The notes under the pieces were generated by a model. The model was given only the letters and a program-made list of their open reading frames with translations. It had not been told where the DNA came from and did not search any database. This document shows positions 1 through 4,975 of a stretch of 5,966 nt of DNA, piece by piece; positions within the stretch are counted from its first letter, which is position 1, and each line of letters begins with the position of its first letter. Source of the stretch: Caldilineae bacterium (lineage in GTDB: Bacteria > Chloroflexota > Anaerolineae > J102). The DNA is taken from positions 1 through 5,966 of the forward strand of contig RFJM01000479.1 in the NCBI GenBank assembly GCA_003694905.1. Reading direction: 5' to 3'. The translations under genes and the position numbers were made by a program.

Positions 1-982
1 CAGCCCGGTTCACCGGCTCGCCGAACTTGCCGATGGGCAGGGGGGCGAAGTCGAATTCCAGCCCTTCGCTGCCGAGATAGCGCGGGACCCGCCAGTGACC
101 TACCACTTGCATGGCGGCCTTCTGGGCGGCGAACAGGTCACTGATGTCGGCGCGCTGCTCATCTGTGGGCATGACGTTGTACTTGGTCATCAGATCCGCC
201 ACCCACTGGATGGAGGCAATAACCTCGGGATCGTTGCCCAGGAATTTAGTGGGATGCCGAATATCATCGAACAGGCCGTGACCGGTGTTACTCCAGACGA
301 CCATCGGCCAGTAGTTGCGGAACTGATCCACGCCGAACTGGTCGATCTGGCCGTCGCCGTCCGTATCCTTGGTGAGCTGCTGGGCAATAGCCAGGAAGTC
401 ATCCCAGGTCCAGCCCTCTTGCGGATAGGGGATGCCGGCTTCGTCGAACATCTTCTTGTTGTAGAAGACGACCAGGGCCGCGCTGTCGATGGGAAGACAG
501 TAGACCTTGCCATCGAGCGTGTAGAGGTCGAGAATCGCCTTTTCATATTGTGACGTGTCGATACCGTCACGCTCGATGAAGTCCTGCACCGGCAGAATCG
601 CGCCCTTACTGGCCAGGGCGTAGGCGATGTGGGTGGCCGGATAGAAGACATCGGGCGGGGTACCACCGGCGATGGTGGTCTGCAGTTTGGTGTAATAGTC
701 TGAACTCTTGCCGATGTTCTCCAGCTCTATGGTGACGTTGGGATGGGCGGCCTGGAAGGCCTCGATCACCGGGGCCGCTACATTGTCGAGTCGGTTTTGA
801 TCCCAGCGCAAGAACCATTTTAGCGTCACGGGCTCGGCCGCGGCTGGAGCGGCGGCTTCCTGGGGCGCCTGCTCCGGCTGGCCTTCGGCAGACGGAGCAG
901 GCGCGGCAGGCGCTGCACACCCTGCCATCGCCAACACGGCAACAAGCAACAATGCGAAAAGAGTCAGCTTTCGAGTGGTCAT
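1..982 (-). CDS. ABC sugar-transporter solute-binding lipoprotein, C-terminus cut by window end
   Basis: The extracytoplasmic binding protein (SBP bacterial family 1, MalE-like) that would deliver substrate to the two permeases. The frame from ATG 982 stays open to position 1, giving 327 residues; such proteins usually exceed 400, so about a quarter is missing. Residues 1-21 form a signal peptide (charged TTRK, then a Leu/Ala/Val core) ending in MAGC, a lipobox with Cys22 as the lipid-anchored residue. Residues 23-50 are an Ala/Pro/Glu/Gln-rich tether. The mature fold begins at VTLKWFLRWD and shows family features: VIEAFQAAHPNVTIELE, KLQTTIAGGTPPDVF, LDGKVYCLPIDSAALVVFYNKKMFDEAGI and WTWDDFLAIAQQLT. 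Residues 206-214 (DTDGDGQID) resemble a calcium-binding loop. Gene order is less usual, because the binding protein follows the permeases instead of leading them. The sugar bound is not readable; the GH88 neighbour suggests an unsaturated uronate oligosaccharide. Confidence 0.93.
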   Translation of the reverse strand, partial: MTTRKLTLFALLLVAVLAMAGCAAPAAPAPSAEGQPEQAPQEAAAPAAAEPVTLKWFLRWDQNRLDNVAAPVIEAFQAAHPNVTIELENIGKSSDYYTKLQTTIAGGTPPDVFYPATHIAYALASKGAILPVQDFIERDGIDTSQYEKAILDLYTLDGKVYCLPIDSAALVVFYNKKMFDEAGIPYPQEGWTWDDFLAIAQQLTKDTDGDGQIDQFGVDQFRNYWPMVVWSNTGHGLFDDIRHPTKFLGNDPEVIASIQWVADLMTKYNVMPTDEQRADISDLFAAQKAAMQVVGHWRVPRYLGSEGLEFDFAPLPIGKFGEPVNRA

Positions 983-990
983 GATAGTTT

Positions 991-996
991 CTCCTT
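991..996 (-). promoter_or_regulatory. Shine-Dalgarno site of the binding-protein gene
   Basis: AAGGAG on the minus strand, 8 nt before the ATG at 982. It agrees with the start placed directly in front of the lipoprotein signal peptide. Confidence 0.75.
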
Positions 997-1045
997 GCGG
1001 GATGATAGGAAGAGTTGGGAGAGAGAGGAGCCGATATCTAGAACA

Positions 1046-1070
1046 TCACAGTTGCATAAGACACCTCCTT
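1046..1070 (-). other. Strong Shine-Dalgarno plus three-codon mini-ORF (Met-Gln-Leu-stop)
   Basis: AAGGAGGTGT at 1070-1061 is followed by CTT and ATG CAA CTG TGA (1057-1046); the spacer after AGGAGG is 6 nt. The TGA overlaps a second ATG (1046) that stops after one more codon (TTC TAG). The SD match is the longest in the window yet leads to no gene. It may be a ribosome-docking or regulatory leader, a relic start of a lost gene, or chance. Nothing in the sequence tells these apart. Confidence 0.4.
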
Positions 1071-1122
1071 CACGGTGCATCGTAATAGATAGGTGCTGTG
1101 CCGGTAGGAAGACCGCAAGACC

Positions 1123-2031
1123 TTATCCCTTGGATCCGCCTGCACCGGTCAGGGCGACACCGCTGATGAAATAGCGCTGGGCCAGGAAGAAAACGATGAG
1201 AGGTACAATCATGGCGACAGCCGCGGCGGCCATGTACAGATGCCAGGCAGTGAAGTAATCGTTGCGGAAGGCGGCCAGCCCGACAGACACGGTGTAGTTC
1301 CTATCGGAGCTGAGATAGATGAGCGGTCCCAGGAAATCCTGCCATGAACTCATGAACTCAAATACGGCGACGGCACCCAAGGCGGGTTTGGCCAGGGGCA
1401 GGAGGACATACCAGAAGATCTGGAGCGACGTGGCGCCGTCGATCTTGGCAGCCTCGTCGAGGTCCAGCGGAATGGTCTGGAAGTACTGGCGCAAGAGAAA
1501 GATCGAAAACGCCCCACCGAAGAAATTGGGAACAATCAGAGGGAGGAGGGTATCCAGCCAGCCCAGCAACTTGAAGAGGATGAAACGGGGGATAATCAGC
1601 AGATGGAAGGGGATCATCAAGGTGCTGAGAACGATCATGAAAAGGACATTGCGACCCGGAAAGCGAAAGCGGGCGAAGCCGTAGGCCACCAAGGCGGAGC
1701 TGAATACCTGTCCCACCACGCTCAGGATGGTGATGACGAAGGTGTTTAGGTAGTAGCGGTCGAAGGGGCGGGCGGTTAGCGCATCCGGGTAGTTCCGCCA
1801 CTGGATAGGGTTTGGAATCCATGAAGGAGGATAGGCCAGAGTTTGCGCCTCGGTCTTCAGGGAAGTGCTGAGGGTCCAGGCCAGGGGGATGAAGATAAAC
1901 AGCGCCCCGGCGATGAGAACCAGATACAGCATCAACCTCCCCAGAATGTAGAGCAGCCGCTGCTGCTGCAAACCCGCATATTCTGCAGTTGCCGAGGAGG
2001 CGTCCCGGACAACCATACTGGAATTCGTCAT
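1123..2031 (-). CDS. ABC sugar transporter permease, MalG/UgpE type
   Basis: The second inner-membrane permease of the same CUT1-type importer, 302 residues, a normal MalG length. A short polar N-terminus (about 1-30) precedes six hydrophobic segments, near 33-55, 95-118, 129-153, 160-180, 209-228 and 266-288. The coupling loop is intact at about 191-212: LDEAAKIDGATSLQIFWYVL then LP, a full EAA motif that would dock on the ATPase. LAYPPSWIPNPIQWRNY and AYGFARFRFPGR are typical of MalG-like proteins. The ATG at 2031 is separated from the first permease's TAG by only 2 nt, and its AGGAGG lies inside that gene's last codons, so translation is probably coupled. No ATPase gene lies in the window; a shared MsmX-like ATPase encoded elsewhere is common for such transporters (family knowledge, not seen here). 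Confidence 0.95.
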   Translation of the reverse strand: MTNSSMVVRDASSATAEYAGLQQQRLLYILGRLMLYLVLIAGALFIFIPLAWTLSTSLKTEAQTLAYPPSWIPNPIQWRNYPDALTARPFDRYYLNTFVITILSVVGQVFSSALVAYGFARFRFPGRNVLFMIVLSTLMIPFHLLIIPRFILFKLLGWLDTLLPLIVPNFFGGAFSIFLLRQYFQTIPLDLDEAAKIDGATSLQIFWYVLLPLAKPALGAVAVFEFMSSWQDFLGPLIYLSSDRNYTVSVGLAAFRNDYFTAWHLYMAAAAVAMIVPLIVFFLAQRYFISGVALTGAGGSKG

Positions 2032-2033
2032 GA

Positions 2034-2975
2034 CTAATTACCTCCTCCGGCGATCTCACTCTCGTAGTACACCCAGGCCCGTGACGATCGGAAGATCAAC
2101 AGCGTGAGCAGCATGATGATGACGAATACCACCAGAGCCATGGCCGAGGCATAGCCCATGCGAAAACGCTGGAAGGCGTTTTGGTAGAGGTAGTAGGTGA
2201 AAAAGAGGGAAGCGTTGCGAGGTCCTCCCTCTGTCATTACGTAGGCCTGAGTGAAGAGCTTGAAGGTGTCGATCATGCCCGTCACCAGATTGAAGAAAAT
2301 GATGGGCGTAAGCAGCGGAAGAGTGATCTTCCAGAAACGGTGCCAGGAGTTGGCCCCGTCGATAGCACTGGCATCGTAAAGTTCCTGCGAGATCCCCTGC
2401 AGCCCCGAAAGATAGATGATCATGTTGCGGCCGGCTGACACCCAGACCGCCATGACCATGAGAGAGGGCAGCACGAGGAGTGGATCGTCCAGCCAGCGGG
2501 GACCCTCCACGCCCAAAAGTTGTCGGATGAATCCATTGAGCACGCCGTAGCGCGGGTTGTAGATCCACATCCAGACCAGAGCGACCGCTACCGAGGGCAA
2601 CACCACGGGCATGTAGTAGATCACCCGCCAAAAGCCCACGAACTTGACCTTCTGATTGAGCAGTAGGGCGACACTCAAGGCCACGATGATGCCCAGAGGC
2701 ACCCGCCCCAACCCGTAGCCGATAGTCACTTTGAGCGATTGTCGAAAGAGCGGATCCTCAAACAGCCGTACATAGTTTCGGACACCTACCCATCGTGGGC
2801 TGCCGACGAGGTCCCAGCGGGTGAAGCTCAGATAGATCAGGGCGACCATGGGACCCAGTACAAAAATGAGGAACCCCAGCAGCCAGGGTGAGATGAACAG
2901 GAAGCCGCTCAAGGCTTCCTTCTGGAATGCGTTCAACCTCAATCGTGAAGGCCGGGGAACAGTAGATGCGGTCAT
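2034..2975 (-). CDS. ABC sugar transporter permease, MalF/UgpA type
   Basis: An inner-membrane permease subunit of a carbohydrate uptake (CUT1-type) ABC transporter, 313 residues, normal for MalF-like subunits lacking the extra periplasmic domain of E. coli MalF. About six hydrophobic segments are visible, starting near residues 24-50, 83-106, 117-138, 166-187, 219-235 and 275-297. The cytoplasmic coupling loop is at about 199-220: LYDASAIDGANSWHRFWKIT then LP, the EAA motif with DAS in place of EAA and the conserved Gly and LP kept. Other family signatures are FISPWLLGFLIF near the start, YYMPVVLPSVAVALVWMWIY, and TGGMIDTF-like and TEGGP segments in the C-terminal half. The ATG at 2975 has GGGAGGTGA with 7 nt from its core. 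It follows the GH88 stop by 18 nt and is joined to the second permease by a 2 nt gap. The substrate cannot be read from the permease; an unsaturated uronate oligosaccharide is inferred from neighbours. Confidence 0.95.
   Translation of the reverse strand: MTASTVPRPSRLRLNAFQKEALSGFLFISPWLLGFLIFVLGPMVALIYLSFTRWDLVGSPRWVGVRNYVRLFEDPLFRQSLKVTIGYGLGRVPLGIIVALSVALLLNQKVKFVGFWRVIYYMPVVLPSVAVALVWMWIYNPRYGVLNGFIRQLLGVEGPRWLDDPLLVLPSLMVMAVWVSAGRNMIIYLSGLQGISQELYDASAIDGANSWHRFWKITLPLLTPIIFFNLVTGMIDTFKLFTQAYVMTEGGPRNASLFFTYYLYQNAFQRFRMGYASAMALVVFVIIMLLTLLIFRSSRAWVYYESEIAGGGN
2041..2046 (-). promoter_or_regulatory. Shine-Dalgarno site of the MalG-like permease, inside the MalF-like gene
   Basis: AGGAGG on the minus strand, 9 nt before the ATG at 2031, within the codons for the Gly-rich C-terminus of the first permease. 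The run GGAGGAGG offers two registers. Its position favours translational coupling, suiting the 1:1 stoichiometry of the two permeases. Confidence 0.75.
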
Positions 2976-2979
2976 AATG

Positions 2980-2988
2980 TCACCTCCC
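2980..2988 (-). promoter_or_regulatory. Shine-Dalgarno site of the MalF-like permease
   Basis: GGGAGGTGA on the minus strand, an extended match to the 16S tail, with the GGAGG core 7 nt from the ATG at 2975. It fills most of the 18 nt gap after the GH88 stop codon. Confidence 0.75.
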
Positions 2989-2993
2989 AGGTG

Positions 2994-4150
2994 TTACACA
3001 ATGGCAAGAGCCTGCGGCTCGGGAAAAGCCCGGTCTGCGATATCGGGACGTGCGAGCCTGGTCAATGCCTCCATGAAGTAATAGTCACCGTAGATCAGAG
3101 CGTGGTCCATATAGCCGTGGGGCACGGAGCGGGAGCCGTGGAGAAGCAGGGCCGGCACCTCGGTGCCGCGCGTGGAGTAGTTGCGCCATAGGGAATCCGT
3201 AATGCGCGCTGCCCAGTCGGCCCATCGGGCGGCCCGCTCTCGGTCGGGCTCACACGCCGCAAGTTCCAGTAGCCCGCAGGCTGTGGCCGCAGCCGCGGAC
3301 GAATCTCGATAGGTGTTGGGGATGTCGGGACAGCCGTAATCCCAGAAAGGAACAAGGTCTTCAGGCAGATTGCGCAGGGTGTACTCGGCCATAGCCCTGG
3401 CCGTCCACAGGAAAGATTCGATACCTGTGTAGCGATAGCAGGTCGTGAACCCATATAGCCCCCATGCCTGTCCCCGAGACCAACAGGTATCATGACAGAA
3501 ACCCTGATGTGTCTCCCGCCGCAGCCACACGCCCGTCTCGGCATCGAAGTCGCCCACCTGGGCGGTAGAGCCGTCCGGCCGCATGAGCGCCAGGCGGGTC
3601 GTGCGCGCATGCTGGGTGGCCACCTGGGCGTATCGTAGATCGCCGCTATGGGCGCTGGCCCAGTAAAGCAGGCCCAGGTTCATCATCACGTCGATGTTGA
3701 TCCGCCCCCGGTCGGTGCGACTGCCGTCGGGCGTCCCCCAGGCCTGCAGGTACTCGCCCCGAGGGTTGAAGCGCTTGATCAGGCTCTTCGCGGCCTGTAC
3801 GGCATTGTCGTAGAAGCTCTCGTCCCCGCTCACGCGCGCTCCCAGGATATGGGAAAGGGAGAAGATGAAGCCCAGATCGTGGTCGCCACGCTGTCCTTGA
3901 GCCACGCGAGCCGTGCGGTCCAGTCCCGGGCCGCTTCTTCAAAGCGGACATCGTCCGTATGTGCGTAAGCCAGCCAGAGCAGTCCTGTCCAGAACCCGTC
4001 CACCCAGTGACCGCGGTCTCCACGTTCCCTCTGGATAGGGTTCCACGTCTTACCGCTGCAGGACTCGGGGAAGTCCTCCAGGGTCTTCATGTTGTACTCA
4101 ATGATCTGAATGCTGTAGTCCAGCGCTGGCTGCAAATCGTGTTGAGTCAC
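2994..4150 (-). CDS. GH88-family unsaturated glucuronyl hydrolase, frame interrupted by a one-base loss near 3892/3893
   Basis: GH88 enzymes hydrate the double bond of a terminal 4,5-unsaturated uronic acid on lyase-derived oligosaccharides and so release it; with no signal peptide this one is cytoplasmic. The start is GTG 4150, with AGGAGG 7 nt upstream. The frame runs 86 residues to ...ARLAWLKD and, unshifted, would end at 3830. The family sequence resumes one frame over (open 3905 to 2994) with QRGDHDLGFIFSLS. Restoring one base between 3893 and 3892 gives LKD-QRGDHDLGF and a 385-residue protein of normal family length. In that numbering Asp92 (HDLGF) and Asp154 (NIDVMMNLGLLYWA) match the two catalytic aspartates, Asp88 and Asp149, of Bacillus sp. 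GL1 UGL. THQGFCHDTCWSRGQAWGLYGF (214-235) and YRDSSAAAATACGLLEL further down are also typical. Two catalytic Asp motifs favour GH88 over GH105. Whether the break is a real lesion or a sequencing error cannot be decided here; the rest of the gene shows no decay. Confidence 0.9.
3892..3893 (-). other. Frameshift point in the GH88 gene
   Basis: The minus strand reads AAG GAC AGC GTG here in the upstream frame, but family-like sequence needs AAG GAC CAG CGT GGC GAC CAC GAT. One C after GAC is missing, equivalent to a -1 shift. The local bases do not form an X-XXY-YYZ slippery heptamer and I see no obvious stem downstream, so programmed frameshifting is unlikely. A single-base deletion or a base-calling error is the simple reading. 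Confidence 0.85.
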
Positions 4151-4157
4151 TGCTAAA

Positions 4158-4163
4158 CCTCCT
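4158..4163 (-). promoter_or_regulatory. Shine-Dalgarno site of the GH88 gene, overlapping the SDR stop codon
   Basis: AGGAGG on the minus strand, 7 nt before the GTG start at 4150. Its first two bases belong to the SDR stop codon (TAG, 4164-4162), so ribosomes finishing the SDR end on the site. This supports the GTG start and tight co-expression of the two enzymes. Confidence 0.8.
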
Positions 4164-4923
4164 AGACAAACCAGGCACCGCCGTTGATTTCGGCCACCTG
4201 GCCCGTGACCCAGGCACCCAAATCAGAGACGAAATAAATCACCGCACCGGCCACGTCCTGGGGTACGCCCGCCCGTTTCAGCGGCACGCCGGCGATGATG
4301 CGCGCGTAGTTTTCCTCGCCGGTAAAGGTCTGATGAAAGGGTGTATCCACGATAAAGCCGGGGGCCAGTGCGTTGACGGTGATGTTCCGCGGCGCCAATT
4401 CCTTGGCCAGACCGCGGGTAAATCCGATCACGGCAGCCTTGGCCGTTGCGTAAGGCACGGCTCCGTTGCCGCCACCGTTACGGGCCGCCAGGGAGGACAT
4501 GTTGACAATGCGGCCGCCTTCGGGGATGTAGGGTATGGCCGCACGGGTAACATAGAAGGTGCTGGACAGATTGACATCGATCACCTTGTGCCAATGCTTA
4601 TTGTCCATCTCGGCGATAGGGACGCGCCCTACCAGATGTCCGGCATTGTTGACCAGAATATCGATACGTCCGCCCATGGCTTCGGCCGCACGGGCGACGA
4701 CTTCATCCACCTGAGCCGGATCCGTGGCATCCAGGTGAAACATATGGGCCCGTCCGCCCTGCGCTTGAATCTCGGCGGCCGTCTCCGCCGCGGCCTCCCG
4801 GTGAGAGTAGTACGTCAGAGCTACCTGAGCCCCACACGCAGCCAGCGCTTGCGAGATGCCGGCGCCAATCCCGATGTTGCCTCCGGTGACCAGAGCATTC
4901 TTTGTTGACAGGTCGATGTGCAT
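4162..4923 (-). CDS. Short-chain dehydrogenase/reductase, probable uronate-pathway reductase (KduD-like or DEH reductase-like)
   Basis: A classical SDR of 253 residues that would reduce or oxidise a carbonyl/hydroxyl group with NAD(P)(H) in the cytoplasm. It has the cofactor motif TGGNIGIG (residues 13-20), NNAG (92-95), N118, and a catalytic set of Ser144, Tyr158 and Lys162 in SS...YATAK. It closes with PG(F)IVDTPFH and VTGQVAEINGG. The Ser-Tyr interval is one residue longer than in FabG. No acidic residue follows the second strand (LTYYSHRE), which hints at NADP(H) rather than NAD(H). The ATG at 4923 is chosen because AAGGAG sits 6 nt upstream; a longer frame from 5007 would overlap the regulator and adds a non-SDR leader. 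Beside a GH88 hydrolase the expected job is conversion of 4-deoxy-5-keto-uronate (or its KduI-isomerised form) towards 2-keto-3-deoxygluconate. FabG-like automatic naming would be misleading. The SDR fold is certain; the substrate is inferred. Confidence 0.93.
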   Translation of the reverse strand: MHIDLSTKNALVTGGNIGIGAGISQALAACGAQVALTYYSHREAAAETAAEIQAQGGRAHMFHLDATDPAQVDEVVARAAEAMGGRIDILVNNAGHLVGRVPIAEMDNKHWHKVIDVNLSSTFYVTRAAIPYIPEGGRIVNMSSLAARNGGGNGAVPYATAKAAVIGFTRGLAKELAPRNITVNALAPGFIVDTPFHQTFTGEENYARIIAGVPLKRAGVPQDVAGAVIYFVSDLGAWVTGQVAEINGGAWFV

Positions 4924-4929
4924 AGGAAA

Positions 4930-4935
4930 CTCCTT
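4930..4935 (-). promoter_or_regulatory. Shine-Dalgarno site of the SDR gene
   Basis: AAGGAG on the minus strand, 6 nt before the ATG at 4923. It decides the start in favour of 4923 over the upstream in-frame ATG at 5007, which lies inside the regulator's 3' end. Confidence 0.8.
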
Positions 4936-4975
4936 ATCCAAGAACGGAATGAGGCCACAAACGATGCTGGGAAGT

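Larger units (their letters stand above)
983..1122 (-). other. 140 nt gap between the second permease and the binding protein
   Basis: The longest non-coding stretch in the window, transcribed right to left. I see no hairpin followed by a T run, hence no intrinsic terminator, and no well-spaced -35/-10 pair. It contains an unusually long Shine-Dalgarno match (1061-1070) with a three-codon frame behind it, a C/T-rich tract on the minus strand (about 1009-1030), and the binding protein's own ribosome site (991-996). It probably acts as an internal 5' leader for the binding-protein message. Confidence 0.6.

Noticed and set aside
95..553. 152-codon open frame on the plus strand opposite the binding protein
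   Set aside because: The minus-strand frame here encodes continuous solute-binding-protein sequence from 982 to 1; the plus-strand frame is a shadow without family features.
190..920. Two other minus-strand frames (190-666 and 606-920) across the binding-protein region
   Set aside because: They are Arg/Ser/Pro-rich shadows out of register with the real lipoprotein frame, which begins at 982 and stays open.
1072..1122. Terminator after the MalG-like permease
   Set aside because: No stable stem followed by a T run is visible on the minus strand; short GC-rich matches there do not form a clear hairpin.
3880..3905. Programmed -1 frameshift in the GH88 gene
   Set aside because: No slippery heptamer and no evident stimulatory stem; splitting a conserved hydrolase just before its catalytic Asp has no known purpose.
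1801..4042. Shared 12-mer CTGGATAGGGTT at about 1801 and 4031
   Set aside because: Both copies lie inside coding sequence, encoding Asn-Pro-Ile-Gln in two unrelated proteins; chance similarity is enough.
4333..4908. 191-codon open frame on the plus strand opposite the SDR
   Set aside because: It mirrors the coding frame of a well-supported SDR, has no recognisable domain, and is a usual by-product of G+C-rich codon bias.
4924..4975. Possible promoter before the SDR (TTGTGG, 16 nt, GATAAG on the minus strand)
   Set aside because: The -10-like element overlaps the Shine-Dalgarno site, so transcription would begin almost at the start codon; the match is too weak to claim.
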